Of a stretch of 64,000 nucleotides of DNA, positions 1-10,200 are shown piece by piece. The stretch is from Motilimonas eburnea. GTDB lineage: Bacteria > Pseudomonadota > Gammaproteobacteria > Enterobacterales > CBDFNC01. The position numbers were made by a program, and so were the translations under genes. The stretch is taken from assembly GCF_021295345.1 (NCBI RefSeq), contig NZ_JAIMJB010000002.1:62001-126000 (forward strand), written 5' to 3'. The notes under the pieces were generated by a model, which made no database searches, was not told where the DNA came from, and saw only the letters and a list, made by a program, of their open reading frames with translations. Every line of letters starts with the position of its first letter. Position 1 is the first letter of the stretch.

Positions 1-1
1 T

Positions 2-1387
2 GAAAAGATATGGGACAGTCATTTAGTTCATGAGCCAGAAGGCGGCACGCCTCTGCTATACGTGGACCGACAGCTCATGCACGAAGTCACAAGCCCACAA
101 GCCTTTGAAGGCATGAAGCTTAAGAATCGTAAAATCCGTAACCCACACAGTGTGCTTGCTACCATGGATCACTGTGTGCCAACCAAGAAAGAAGCCCGTG
201 CGGTATTAACTGATCCGATTGCCAAAAAGCAAATCGAGACCATGGCTGCCAACTGTAAAGAGCACGGTTTAAATCTATACGATATGGAAAGCCCAAATAA
301 CGGCGTAATCCACATTGTTGTACCTGAGCATGGCTTTGTTCATCCAGGTATGGTGGCATGTTGTGGTGATAGCCATACAGCTACCCATGGTGCATTCGGC
401 GCGCTAGCATTTGGTATCGGTACGTCTGAAGTTGAACACGTAATGGCAACCCAAACGTTACAACAGAAGAAATCTAAAACCATGCTGGTTAAGGTTGACG
501 GCAAGCTATCTAAATTTGCTACCGCCAAAGATATCGCACTGGCTGTTATCGGCAAAATTGGTACAGCGGGTGGTACAGGTTATGTTATTGAATTTGCTGG
601 TGAAGCAGTTCGTAATCTAACCATGGAAGGGCGTATGACCCTGTGTAACATGGCGATTGAAGGCGGTGCGCGTGCGGGTCTAATAGCACCTGACCAAACG
701 ACCTTTGATTACCTAGAAGGTAAAGAGTTTGCACCTAAAGGTGAAGACTGGGATGCAGCGGTAGCGTACTGGAAGTCGCTAGTGAGCGATGAAGGCGCAC
801 AATTTGATGCCGTTGTAGAACTAAAAGCCGAAGACATTGCACCACAAGTCACTTGGGGTACGTCGCCAGAGCAAGTGATCAATGTGAATGCGCCGATTCC
901 TGGTCCTAATGATTTTAGCGACAAGATCAAATCGCAAGCTGCGGCTTCAGCACTTAAGTACATGGGCCTTGAAGCGGGTCAGTCGCTGACCGATGTTAAG
1001 TTAGACATCATCTTTATCGGCTCTTGTACTAACGGTCGTATTGAAGATTTTCGTGCGGCAGCAGAGCTGTTAAAAGGTAAAAAGGTTGCACCTGGTGTAC
1101 AAGCGATTGCAGTACCGGGTTCATACTTAGTGAAAAACCAAGCAGAAGAAGAAGGCTTAGATAAAATCTTTATCGAAGCCGGTTGGGAATGGCGTGAGCC
1201 AAGTTGTTCTATGTGTCTAGCGATGAATGGTGACCAATTGGCACCAGGTCAACGTAGTGCATCGACTTCTAACCGTAACTTTGAAGGACGTCAAGGTAAG
1301 GGTGGTCGTACGCACCTACTTTCACCAGCGATGGCGGCTGCTGCTTCGGTAGCGGGTACTTTTGTTGACATCCGTGATTGGGACTAA
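2..1387 (+). CDS. leuC: 3-isopropylmalate dehydratase large subunit LeuC (5' end cut by window edge)
   Basis: Large subunit of isopropylmalate isomerase, which interconverts 2- and 3-isopropylmalate in cytoplasmic leucine synthesis together with LeuD. The reading frame is open from base 2, and the codons before the GTG at 62 encode the usual LeuC N-terminal block ([20 protein letters not shown]). The GTG at 62 is therefore internal and the true start lies left of the window, only a few codons away. Aconitase-type 4Fe-4S ligands are visible: a Cys in the SCTNGR motif near 1024 and the CSMC pair near 1207. About 460 residues would be the normal full length. leuD follows after 36 bp, so the two subunits are cotranscribed; leuA and leuB presumably lie upstream, outside the window. 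Confidence 0.97.
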   Translation, partial: EKIWDSHLVHEPEGGTPLLYVDRQLMHEVTSPQAFEGMKLKNRKIRNPHSVLATMDHCVPTKKEARAVLTDPIAKKQIETMAANCKEHGLNLYDMESPNNGVIHIVVPEHGFVHPGMVACCGDSHTATHGAFGALAFGIGTSEVEHVMATQTLQQKKSKTMLVKVDGKLSKFATAKDIALAVIGKIGTAGGTGYVIEFAGEAVRNLTMEGRMTLCNMAIEGGARAGLIAPDQTTFDYLEGKEFAPKGEDWDAAVAYWKSLVSDEGAQFDAVVELKAEDIAPQVTWGTSPEQVINVNAPIPGPNDFSDKIKSQAAASALKYMGLEAGQSLTDVKLDIIFIGSCTNGRIEDFRAAAELLKGKKVAPGVQAIAVPGSYLVKNQAEEEGLDKIFIEAGWEWREPSCSMCLAMNGDQLAPGQRSASTSNRNFEGRQGKGGRTHLLSPAMAAAASVAGTFVDIRDWD

Positions 1388-1423
1388 TCCTTAATCGCTT
1401 CACTAAGTTGTTTGGAGTTATAA

Positions 1424-2038
1424 ATGCAACCATATAAAAAACACACTAGTATTGCGGCATTAATGGATCGCAGTAACGTAGACACAGACCAAATCATCCC
1501 AAAGCAGTTCTTGAAAAAAGTTGAGCGTACCGGTTTTGGTATTCACTTATTTCACGACTGGCGTTTCTTGGATGACGGTATTACGCCAAATCCTGAGTTT
1601 GAACTTAACAAGCCGGCTTTCCAAGGTGCGAAAATCTTGGTTGCGGGTGACAACTTCGGTTGTGGTTCATCTCGTGAACATGCCCCTTGGGCGATTGAAG
1701 ATTACGGTTTTAACACCGTTATCTCGACCAGCTTTGCTGACATTTTTTTCAGCAACTGTTTCAAAAACGGCATCATTCCAATCAAGGTTACCCCAGCTGA
1801 ATTGGATGCTTTGATGGATGAAATTCGCGCCAACGAAGGCGTTGAGTTTACCGTTGATCTAGAAGCAGAGAAATTGACCACACCGGGCGGTATCGAGATC
1901 AAGATTGAGATCGATGCGTTCCGTAAGCAAAGTCTATTAGAAGGTTTAGATGACATCGCTTGGTCACTTAAACACGAAGATAAGATCACAGCTTTCGAAG
2001 AAAAGCACAAGCAACAACTACCTTGGCTTTGGAAATAA
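1424..2038 (+). CDS. leuD: 3-isopropylmalate dehydratase small subunit LeuD
   Basis: Small (swivelling-domain) subunit of isopropylmalate isomerase, pairing with LeuC. At 204 aa it has the usual length for the bacterial LeuD type. Family blocks visible are DTDQIIPKQFLK near residue 21 and the substrate-loop segment GCGSSREHAPWA near residue 80. The ATG at 1424 follows a GGAG-type ribosome site (ttggagttataa). It is the last gene of the leu transcript: an 18-bp palindrome covers its stop codon and a strong hairpin plus T-tract follows about 45 bp downstream. The call is secure. Confidence 0.97.
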   Translation: MQPYKKHTSIAALMDRSNVDTDQIIPKQFLKKVERTGFGIHLFHDWRFLDDGITPNPEFELNKPAFQGAKILVAGDNFGCGSSREHAPWAIEDYGFNTVISTSFADIFFSNCFKNGIIPIKVTPAELDALMDEIRANEGVEFTVDLEAEKLTTPGGIEIKIEIDAFRKQSLLEGLDDIAWSLKHEDKITAFEEKHKQQLPWLWK

Positions 2039-2050
2039 CCTAGGTTATTT
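2033..2050. other. Perfect 18-bp palindrome over the leuD stop codon
   Basis: AAATAACCTAGGTTATTT is perfectly self-complementary and contains the leuD TAA stop. It lies about 30 bp before the main terminator hairpin. It could be part of the 3' RNA structure or a protein-binding site; the sequence does not decide which. Confidence 0.5.
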
Positions 2051-2081
2051 GCTGACCTTACCTAAGGTAGCTTGGATCAAG

Positions 2082-2107
2082 GCGCGGCATTCGCCGCGCT
2101 TTTTTTT
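2082..2107 (+). terminator. Rho-independent terminator after leuCD
   Basis: Stem GCGCGGC / GCCGCGC with a 4-nt loop (ATTC), followed directly by eight T residues. It ends the leu transcript 45 bp before the next gene on the same strand. Confidence 0.9.
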
Positions 2108-2152
2108 ACGCATGATTTGCGTAAGTTTTACGTGAGACAAGGATAATTCAGC

Positions 2153-3694
2153 ATGGGACAGTCAAAACGCCGTGTGCTATTAATGGACACGACCCTACGT
2201 GATGGTGAGCAGACCCAGTCTGTGTCATTTCCACCGACAGAAAAAGTCAGTATTGCTAAGGCATTATTGCAAAAATTAAAAATTGACCGCTTGGAAGTGG
2301 CTTCTGCACGGGTGTCCGATGGTGAAAAAGAAGCGGTTAAAAAACTTAATGACTGGGCACGAGCCGAAGGCTTAGTCGATCGCATTGAAGTGCTGGGTTT
2401 TGTTGATCACACCTTAAGTGTTGACTGGATCAAAGATACCGGCGGCCAAGTGTTAAACCTACTGGCCAAAGGCAGTTTAAAACATTGCAGTGAACAATTA
2501 AAAAAGACATTGGATCAACATGTTGCTGATGTTATCCAAACCGTTGACTATGCTTTAAGCCAAGGTTTAAGGGTCAATCTCTACCTTGAAGATTGGTCAA
2601 ATGGTTACCTAGATAGCCCAGCATATGTTTACGAAATGGTCGATAAACTGCGCCACACAGGTATTGAGCATTTTATGTTGCCCGATACGCTCGGAGTGAT
2701 GTCACCTGATGAGGTGTTTGACAGTCTTTCGGACATGATTGCGCGCTTCCCTGATACCAAATTTGATTTCCATCCCCACAACGATTACGGCCTAGCCACG
2801 GCCAATGCCATGTTTGCAGCTAAAGCGGGCATAAGCGCTATTCACTGTACCGTTAACTGTTTAGGTGAGCGCGCAGGTAATGCGTCGCTCGCGGAAGTCG
2901 CCGTGGTGCTTAAAGATAAGCTCGGCTTTGAGGTGGGCATTGACGAAGGCCAAGTGCATCATATTAGCCAATTAGTTGAAAACTTCTCTGGCAAACGCAT
3001 TGCCGATAATACGCCGATCGTTGGCGCCGATGTGTTTACCCAAACTAGTGGTATTCACGCCGATGGCGATAAAAAAGGCGGGTTATACATGTCTGCCTTG
3101 ACGCCTGAACGCTTTAACCGTTTACGTAGTTATGCCTTAGGTAAAATGAGTGGCAAAGCTTCTCTTGCTAAAAACTTGGAAGCCATGGACATCGAGCTTA
3201 GTGAAGAGCAGCAGCGTATGCTACTTAAGCGCATTGTTAAGCTAGGCGATCAAAAGGCGACCATTACGCCCGAAGACTTACCTTTCTTAGTGGCGGATTT
3301 ATTAGAGCGCAAAGACTACAACCATGTTGAGTTATTAAACTGCTCGATCACTTCCGGGATGGATTTAGAATCCGTTGTCAGTATTCGGGTTTCAGTTAAC
3401 GGCACTATTCACAAAGCCGCAGGCAGTGGTAACGGTGGCTTTGACGCCTTTATTGGCGCAATGAAACAAGTGCTGGGCGAGGACGATTTTGCGTTCCCTG
3501 AGCTGGTGGATTATGAGCTTAGGATCCCCCCTGGCGGCCAAACCAGCGCATTGACGGAATGTATTGTCACCTGGCGAGATGAAGGCAAGCTGCTGCGCAC
3601 CCGAGGCGTAAACACGAACCAAGTTCTTGCCGGTATCGGAGCCACGTTACGCATGATCAATATTAAGCTGCATAACAAACAGGCATTAAACTAA
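2153..3694 (+). CDS. 2-isopropylmalate synthase / citramalate synthase family protein with C-terminal regulatory domain
   Basis: Claisen-type condensing enzyme of the DRE-TIM metallolyase superfamily, joining acetyl-CoA to a 2-oxoacid. The N-terminal catalytic barrel shows DTTLRDGEQ near residue 12 (substrate Arg and metal Asp) and the metal-binding HPHNDYGLA near residue 208. A GERAGNA block follows, and about 130 C-terminal residues look like the LeuA allosteric domain. At 513 aa it is as long as LeuA or CimA, but the sequence after DTTLRDGEQ (TQSVSF) is not the standard LeuA SPGAS form, so it is a paralogue rather than the leu-operon LeuA. It starts at ATG 2153 after AAGGA and has its own terminator. 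(R)-citramalate synthesis for isoleucine or a second isopropylmalate synthase are both possible, and sequence alone does not separate them. The family call is firm. Confidence 0.85.
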   Translation: MGQSKRRVLLMDTTLRDGEQTQSVSFPPTEKVSIAKALLQKLKIDRLEVASARVSDGEKEAVKKLNDWARAEGLVDRIEVLGFVDHTLSVDWIKDTGGQVLNLLAKGSLKHCSEQLKKTLDQHVADVIQTVDYALSQGLRVNLYLEDWSNGYLDSPAYVYEMVDKLRHTGIEHFMLPDTLGVMSPDEVFDSLSDMIARFPDTKFDFHPHNDYGLATANAMFAAKAGISAIHCTVNCLGERAGNASLAEVAVVLKDKLGFEVGIDEGQVHHISQLVENFSGKRIADNTPIVGADVFTQTSGIHADGDKKGGLYMSALTPERFNRLRSYALGKMSGKASLAKNLEAMDIELSEEQQRMLLKRIVKLGDQKATITPEDLPFLVADLLERKDYNHVELLNCSITSGMDLESVVSIRVSVNGTIHKAAGSGNGGFDAFIGAMKQVLGEDDFAFPELVDYELRIPPGGQTSALTECIVTWRDEGKLLRTRGVNTNQVLAGIGATLRMINIKLHNKQALN

Positions 3695-3732
3695 GTTTGT
3701 TAATGGGTTTAATTCAGGTTATAGGATCAGCT

Positions 3733-3758
3733 AAAATCGCCTACGGGCGATTTTTTTT
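3733..3758 (+). terminator. Rho-independent terminator after the condensing enzyme gene
   Basis: Stem AAAATCGCC / GGCGATTTT with a 4-nt loop, running into a T-tract to 3758. It separates the gene ending at 3694 from the small ORF at 3773. Confidence 0.9.
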
Positions 3759-3772
3759 GGAATAAATACTAA

Positions 3773-3973
3773 ATGACCAGTTACAACTTAGCTTTATTAC
3801 CCAGCGACGAGAAACAAGCTATCGAGATAGATAAGCAGGCTGCCTATGACGTATGGAAAGTGAAAAATGGTCAAGAGCCGGATTTTTATCTTGAACAACA
3901 AAAGGCTAAATTTAGCGACGCAGATCAATTGGCGATATATACCGAATCTGTTGAGCGATATAAAGGGATATAA
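3773..3973 (+). CDS. Small conserved-looking cytoplasmic protein, function unknown
   Basis: 66 residues, acidic and Lys/Gln-rich, with no signal peptide, membrane segment or cysteine. The layout LALLPSDEKQAIEIDKQAAY followed by a VWKVKNGQEP segment resembles the short vibrio/shewanella DUF3283 proteins as I remember them, but I could not check this. The gene starts 14 bp after a terminator T-tract and has only a weak GGAA ribosome site, so its promoter would have to overlap the terminator region. It is convergent with the PP-loop gene, whose stop lies 15 bp beyond its own. Coding is likely because the frame is clean and protein-like. Confidence 0.6.
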   Translation: MTSYNLALLPSDEKQAIEIDKQAAYDVWKVKNGQEPDFYLEQQKAKFSDADQLAIYTESVERYKGI

Positions 3974-3988
3974 TAGGTGTAGCAGGCC

Positions 3989-5263
3989 CTAGCCTTTACC
4001 CGAGATATTGTCGATGGACTCCAACAATGTTTCGCTTTTTTTACTGGGTTTAAGCCAAGCCAAAAGCTTATTTTTGGTTTTTAGTAAACGGTGATCCAAA
4101 TGGCGTTGATCCCATTGCAGTAACTTGTGCTTGAACCGCAGGCGCCAGGCTTTGGTCAACTTAGCGCGAATGATCTTAGCCAGTTCATCATATTGCTGCG
4201 CCGTGAGCGCGGTTTCGATAGCTTGGTAATACTCTAGCTCGAGTATATTGCTTAATTGGATCTGCTGAAGGTGTTGTACCGTGATGGCTTGATCGGCAAA
4301 GTTTGTACCTTGCTCCAAATAGCCATTAACCAATAATTCCAGTTTCGTTCTTACGCACTTTTCACATTGGCCACAGTTGGTGTATTGACTGTTAGTTGGC
4401 GGACTATGACAGACGCGTAAGTAACCAATGGCATCCGGGACCCCTTCAAAGAAAGCGTATTTTTCAAGGCGAGTATAAGCTTCTAATAGGCCCTGACTGG
4501 TCAAAAAGCTGCTGCTGAAGTATTTATTCAGTAAAGGGTGTGAGCCGCGTGGCACATAGTTTTGAATTTGGTTATCTAACGCAATGGTAAATTCACTGGT
4601 TTTTGCCGACAAGGCGTGAGCGATCCCTGCCATTAAAGGGCCAAAATGGTAGTCAGCGTAGAATCGCCAGTGCCCGTAAAGCTGTCGAACATTGGTGGTC
4701 ACGGGGACTAAGGTACAACCGTAGGGTTGTAAAAACTGGGTTAAGGCATGAACAGTTTGCTGATAGGTTTTCCGAGCATCAGGCTTATTGGGATCGCCCA
4801 GATCCATCCCATAAACAAAAAAGGCGTGAGCAAAACGGCGTGGGTGGTCAGCGGGGTAAGTCTGGACGCTGCGACAAAAGCTGGCCATCGAGTCGACCCC
4901 TCCAGATAGAAAAAGCCCGGCTTTAGTCGAAGTAGGCTGTTGCACTTGATATGATTGTGCCGTTATCTTTGGCAGGTGCGGGTGTTGATACCAGAGTTGA
5001 AATAGTTTCAATATGGAGGTCGCGTTAGCTAGGCTGTCAGGGCAAAGTGCGCCCTCTATATGAAGGTGTTGTTCTTGTTTAACGAGGGCAATAGGCAACA
5101 GCGAAAATAAAAATGGCTCGAAGCAAAGGCGAATATGATGGCTAAATGCAAGGGGAACACGAAAGTAGACCTGATGTGCTTGTTGTTGGTTTTCAAAGCT
5201 TACCTTTGCACTTAATTGGCAGTACTGGGTGTGCGTGGTTTGTTGCAATTGACTGATTTGCAT
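3989..5263 (-). CDS. PP-loop ATP pyrophosphatase superfamily protein (QueC-like), substrate unknown
   Basis: 424-aa cytoplasmic protein of the N-type ATP pyrophosphatase group, enzymes that adenylate a substrate before amidation, thiolation or similar chemistry. The signature SGGVDS lies at residues 120-125. Further on, C285, C297, C300 and C303 (CGQCEKC) form a likely zinc site like that of QueC, and KCVRTKLELL follows it. About 110 N-terminal residues before the PP-loop and a long basic C-terminal tail (residues 345-424) are not part of QueC, which is about 230 aa. No queuosine, asparagine or tRNA-thiolation partner lies nearby. It is divergent from the small Cys-rich gene at 5344. Fold and ATP chemistry are well supported; the substrate is not known. 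Confidence 0.8.
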   Translation of the reverse strand: MQISQLQQTTHTQYCQLSAKVSFENQQQAHQVYFRVPLAFSHHIRLCFEPFLFSLLPIALVKQEQHLHIEGALCPDSLANATSILKLFQLWYQHPHLPKITAQSYQVQQPTSTKAGLFLSGGVDSMASFCRSVQTYPADHPRRFAHAFFVYGMDLGDPNKPDARKTYQQTVHALTQFLQPYGCTLVPVTTNVRQLYGHWRFYADYHFGPLMAGIAHALSAKTSEFTIALDNQIQNYVPRGSHPLLNKYFSSSFLTSQGLLEAYTRLEKYAFFEGVPDAIGYLRVCHSPPTNSQYTNCGQCEKCVRTKLELLVNGYLEQGTNFADQAITVQHLQQIQLSNILELEYYQAIETALTAQQYDELAKIIRAKLTKAWRLRFKHKLLQWDQRHLDHRLLKTKNKLLAWLKPSKKSETLLESIDNISGKG

Positions 5264-5343
5264 ACTATGCCCGTATGATAGTGTTACAAGTAGTATAGCT
5301 AACTCGAGTCAGTACCGGGCTTTAAATTCAGACAAGAGGATCT

Positions 5344-5610
5344 ATGAATCTATCAGAACTAAATGACATGACGGATTGTGAATACGATAAAGAACATCGT
5401 TGCAGTGCGAATACGTATCCAAAATTTGACCGCATTCTTCATTGTGTTGCGAGCCAAGACGAGCCCGTTGATGCTTGGCAGCTTCACGGTATTCACTATG
5501 CCGACGAGGAAGAAGTGGCAATGGGCGAGGCAGAAGAAGTGGGTGAGATCATTTATCACAGTATGATTTTGATTCACTACTGTCCATTTTGTGGTGAGAA
5601 ACTTGCCTAA
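5344..5610 (+). CDS. Small acidic Cys-containing protein with C-terminal CPxCG motif
   Basis: 88 residues, strongly acidic, not recognised as a named family. Cysteines occur at 12, 20 and 34, and a C-terminal CPFCG (C80, C83) resembles one knuckle of a zinc ribbon, so metal binding is plausible. The ATG has a good ribosome site (AGAGGATCT). It is divergent from the PP-loop ATPase gene (80-bp gap), and its stop overlaps the 3' end of the convergent 180-aa gene by 4 bp. No function is assigned. Confidence 0.75.
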   Translation: MNLSELNDMTDCEYDKEHRCSANTYPKFDRILHCVASQDEPVDAWQLHGIHYADEEEVAMGEAEEVGEIIYHSMILIHYCPFCGEKLA

Positions 5611-6149
5611 GCGGGGAGACGTTTGTCCATGGCGTGAATTATTTCCACTAACCGAGCCAGCTTGGCATTGCTCAACTGACGGTAATCAAAGTAGGGGCAA
5701 ACAATGAGTCGCTGCTTGGGCAATAGAGCAAGGTAGGGCTCAACCCAAACCAGCTGGTCGAATAGGTTGGCTTGACGGAGTAGCTGGTTTGCATAGGTTT
5801 TACCCATGATTAAATGCGTCACATTGGGGGCTAAGGGAAAGGACGGAGCACTAAATAATAACGCTGTTTTTGAATGGCGTTGAAGCAAGTGGCTATCGCG
5901 ATAATCTTGCCAGGTGGCTGGCTTGGGATGAGCAGATTGGTATGGCTCACCCAAGGCTGCTACGAGTTTTGCGTAGACATTAAACACCTTACGCCAGCCA
6001 TTACCACATGCCAGATTAATGGCTGCAATATCACCTTTTTGCAGGGCTCGAAACTCTGTCATCTGCTGGTAATCTGCGGTATCAGGGCGATTGGCAATAT
6101 AAACGGCCAGTTTCATATGAGTACAACCCAAGCCGATGTGCTGCTGCAT
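5607..6149 (-). CDS. Unrecognised 180-aa protein
   Basis: I do not recognise this protein. It has no signal peptide, transmembrane segment or obvious catalytic motif, and is rich in aromatic residues, with a globular-looking composition (blocks NLACGNGWRKVF near residue 45 and LIVCPYFDYRQL near 149). The start at 6149 is supported by AGGAG five bases upstream on the minus strand, which decides against the internal Met at residue 12. It is transcribed towards, and just overlaps, the small gene at 5344. A terminator separates it from the protease gene upstream, so it probably has its own promoter. Confidence 0.7.
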   Translation of the reverse strand: MQQHIGLGCTHMKLAVYIANRPDTADYQQMTEFRALQKGDIAAINLACGNGWRKVFNVYAKLVAALGEPYQSAHPKPATWQDYRDSHLLQRHSKTALLFSAPSFPLAPNVTHLIMGKTYANQLLRQANLFDQLVWVEPYLALLPKQRLIVCPYFDYRQLSNAKLARLVEIIHAMDKRLPA

Positions 6150-6180
6150 GTGAGCTCCTAACTAAAAAACCAAAAGCTGA

Positions 6181-6209
6181 AAAGCAAAAAGCCGGCCAAA
6201 CGGCCGGCA
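6181..6209 (-). terminator. Rho-independent terminator of the M48 protease gene
   Basis: On the minus strand the stem GCCGGCC / GGCCGGC is followed by TTTTTGCTTTT. It lies 45 bp after the protease stop codon. Confidence 0.9.
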
Positions 6210-6253
6210 AACGCTTAGATTGCAGTCTTTTGCGTTAAAGGGGTGGTAAGACG

Positions 6254-6994
6254 TTATAGCGTCTCTTCTATTCGTTTGGCTCGCTTAGATGGTGCAGGGT
6301 GAGTGGATGTAATACTGTCCACATCACCAAGGGTTGCCAGCTTTTTGAAACTCGAAACTAAGGCCTTGGGATCATAACCATGCTTTTTCATAAATTTAAT
6401 TGAATAGTCATCAGAGCCTAATTCATCAGATTGCGAGAATTGTGCTTTGAGCACTTGGTCAGCTAAATCGGCAAGTTGTGACTTCGCTAAACTGCCCGCC
6501 ACACCGCCTTGAGAGGCAACACCTTTTCGTGCTGCGCTAGTGGCATAGGCTTTTTGAAATTGGGACTTACTGTGTTGCAACTTTACGTGACCAATTTCAT
6601 GACCGATCACCGCAATGAGCTCTTGATCTGTCATCATGTCCATCAAGCCAGCATAAACACGAATGCTACCATCGGGTAGGGCAAAGGCATTGACGTTATC
6701 ATCCAAGTAAACTTTAAAGTTGAGGTTTAAACCATCTTCTTTTAGGTGTTTTTGGGTAAGTTTTGTTAAGCGTTTAGCATAGTCAGAACTGGGTGCAGCT
6801 ACTTTGTTTTGGGCGTCATAGGCATTGGCTGACTCGCGACCCATTTTAATAATGTCGTCATCACTTAAGGTGGCTGCTTTACCCGCGTCTTTGGCTGCAT
6901 CAACTAGGTCGTTATTAATGCTTAAATCAAAGGCCCAAGCCGGCGTGGTAGCCAAGGCTAAGGTTAGCAGAGATAATGAAAAAAACTTATGCAT
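6254..6994 (-). CDS. Periplasmic M48-family zinc metalloprotease (LoiP/YggG-like)
   Basis: 246-aa secreted metallopeptidase. Residues 1-21 form a signal peptide (hydrophobic core, AWA before F22) with no lipobox Cys, unlike E. coli LoiP, which is a lipoprotein. The zinc site is complete: HEIGH at 132-136 and a third ligand E191 in the DELGSDDYS block. The conserved NAFALPDGS and RVYAGL segments precede the active site, as in M48C proteases. The known role of this group is quality control of outer-membrane or periplasmic proteins; here that is inferred. It is single-gene, with its own terminator. Family assignment is firm. Confidence 0.88.
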   Translation of the reverse strand: MHKFFSLSLLTLALATTPAWAFDLSINNDLVDAAKDAGKAATLSDDDIIKMGRESANAYDAQNKVAAPSSDYAKRLTKLTQKHLKEDGLNLNFKVYLDDNVNAFALPDGSIRVYAGLMDMMTDQELIAVIGHEIGHVKLQHSKSQFQKAYATSAARKGVASQGGVAGSLAKSQLADLADQVLKAQFSQSDELGSDDYSIKFMKKHGYDPKALVSSFKKLATLGDVDSITSTHPAPSKRAKRIEETL

Positions 6995-7240
6995 ATCAGA
7001 AACTCAAATAAAAAATCTACCTCACATTAACAGCGTGGTAACACATGTGCAATATCAAAAATGCTAATTTTTTTACTTTTCATTATTTATGGTGAGAAAA
7101 AGGTTTATTGTTTTCAAAACTTAGCTTTAGCATCAAATTAATGTGACTTTAGTGATGCTATTTTTTAGGTAACTCAATACACTTAGTTGTTTAACGTTCA
7201 GGTTACCACTTGGTTGCAAGCCTTAGTAAAAGGGTGAGAT

Positions 7241-10200
7241 ATGAAACAAATATGGCGCTACGCTGGAGCTTTGCCTTATCTTCTGGCAGTTTTTCTCAAT
7301 TCATTCGTGGATTTAGGGCATAAAATCATCATTCAAAATACGGTTTTCAAGGTATACGATGGCCAGCAGCAAATTATCCTGACAGCGATAGTGAATGCAC
7401 TGATCTTGCTTCCTTTTATCTTACTTTTGTCACCCGCTGGCTTCTTATCGGACCGCTATCCGAAAAACAGAGTGATGAAAGGGGCGGCGTGGGCCGCTGT
7501 ATTTTTAACGGTTGCCATTACAGCCTGTTATTACCTCGGCTTATTTTGGCCCGCATTTGCCATGACCTTCCTACTCGCGGTGCAATCTGCTTTGTATTCT
7601 CCAGCCAAGTTTGGCTACATTAAGCCCTTGTTTGGTAAAGAGCAATTGGCACATGCCAATGGTATTGTGCAAGCCGTATCCATCGTTGCCATTTTGGCCG
7701 GTACCTTAGTGTATTCCCTGTTGTTTGAGACGTTTTATCAAGAGCAAGCGACCACGCCCGCAGACATCTTACTACTCATTGCGCCTTTGGGCTGGATCCT
7801 AATTGCCAATTCATTGATTGAGTTAGTCATGGTGTATCGATTACCTGAGCTTGAAAAAGACAATAATAAGCAAGATTTTGATTGGGCAGCCTACCGCACG
7901 GGGCGGTTAATGAAAGCCAGCCTTGAGCCATTAAAGTCGCGTAAGGTGATCAGGCTCTCCATTATTGGCCTAGCGATGTTTTGGGCTATAGGCCAAATGC
8001 TGCTAGCGGCATTTCCGGCTTATGCCAAAGCCTATTTTGATGTTACCAATACCTTAGTGATCCAAGGTACCATCGCCACAACAGGGTTAGGCATTGCGCT
8101 GGGCTCATGGTTAGCTGGGCGTTGGTCTAAAGCCCATATCGAAACGGGCTTAGTGCCGCTAGGGGCTATTGGTATAGCGCTATCCTTGTGGCTATTGCCA
8201 CAAATGTCGTCCTCGTTGAGCCAAGCGCTGTGTTTTCTGGTGGTCGGCACCATGGGCGGTATCTTTATTGTCCCCTTAAACGCGTTGATCCAATTTCATG
8301 CGGGTGAGCATGAGATGGGTAAGATCTTAGCGGTCAATAACTGGGTACAGAATGTGGCCATGGCCAGCTTTTTGTTGATCACGGCTTTGGCGGCGGTGTA
8401 TGGCTTAGACAGTCGTTTTCTGTTGGGATTCACCGCTGTAGTTGCGGTGATTGGCGGTCTCTATACCATCTTTAAATTACCACAAAGTTTGCTGCGTATC
8501 TTGGTGCGCTGGGTGTTGTCACAACGCTACAATATCTCGGTGCAAGGCATGAAGAATATTCCGGGTGAAGGCGGGGTGTTGCTACTGGGCAACCATATTA
8601 GCTGGATTGACTGGGCCATATTGCAAATTGCCTGCCCGCGGCCGATCCGCTTTGTCATGCTTAAAGCGATTTATCAACGGTGGTATTTAAAATGGTTTTT
8701 CGATTTAGTCGGCTGTGTGCCCATTGAATCAGGGGCGTCGAGTGTCAAGTCATTAAATATCATTGCGCAGTTATTGGATGCCGGTGAAACCGTCGCGCTA
8801 TTTCCTGAGGGGACGATTAGTCGCACTGGCCATTTGGCAGAATTTAGGCGAGGGTTTGAAAAGGCATGCGCAAGTTGTGAAACGGACGTTAAGATAGTGC
8901 CATTTTATTTAAGAGGTTTGTGGGGCAGCGAATTTAGCCGGTCCTCCGATCATCTTAAGAAAACATCGAATCAGGGGATCTCGCGCGAGTTGATTGTGGC
9001 ATTTGGCCCAACCTTAGCAAAATCGACCTCAGCTGATTTAGTCAAACGTCGTGTGTTTGACCTGTCAATTAGCTCATGGCAAAGCTATGCCGACACCCTG
9101 CCTAGTTTAAGTCATGCTTGGGTCAATACGGTTAAACGCATAGGCAATCAAACCATTATGAACGATGCTTTGAGTGGTGAACTATCGGCCTATCGGGCGC
9201 TAACTGGCGCTGTTTGCATGTCTCGGCGGATCCGCAAACAGGTTAAGGGTGCCAATGTGGGGGTGTTGATGCCAACCAGTGCACCGGGTGTGCTGGTCAA
9301 TATGGCCACCTTATTGGCAGGCAAGTGCATTGTTAATCTAAATTACACCAGTAGCAAAGAAGCGCTTAAAGCGGCTTTAGAACAAGCCGAGATTGATACG
9401 GTTTATACTTCTAAGCGGTTTTTGAAGAAGCTAGAGCAGCGTGGTATTAGCATCAGTGACGTGTTAGCCCCTTGCCAAGTTATTCTCCTTGAGGACATGA
9501 GTCGAGGTATTTCAAAACGTGAAAAAATGGCCACTTTAACCTTGGTTAAATGGTTACCCAAGTGGCTCCTACGTAGGTGGGTTTGTGTAAATACCTCAGC
9601 GCAAGATACCGCTGCGATCATGTTTTCAAGTGGCAGCGAAGGTCAACCTAAGGGTGTGATGCTCAGTCATCAAAATATCATGGCCAACTTAAAGCAGATT
9701 GCAGAGGTACTGAACACACAAGACACCGATGTGGTTATGGCTTCATTACCTTTGTTCCATGCATTTGGTCTAACCGTCACACAATTTATGCCTTTGATTG
9801 AAGGGCTACCTTTAGTGTGTCACAGCGATCCTACTGATGCCGTCGGGGTGGGAAAAGCCGTTGCAAAACACAGAGCGACCATCATGTTTGGTACTTCCAC
9901 CTTTTTGAGTATGTATACTCGCAGTAAAAAAGTCCATCCGTTGATGTTTAGCTCACTTCGCATCGTGGTGGCTGGCGCCGAGCGACTCAGTAGCGAAGTA
10001 AGACAAAGCTTTGAGGCGAAATTTAAGTTACAGCTTTTGGAAGGCTATGGCACCACGGAGACGACGCCAGTGGCGAGTGTTAATTTGCCTGATCAACTTG
10101 ATACCCAATGGTGGCAGGTGCAATTAGGTGGCAAATTAGGGACGGTGGGCATGCCTTTGCCTGGCACCAGTTTTAAGGTGGTTGATCCGGTTACCTTTGA

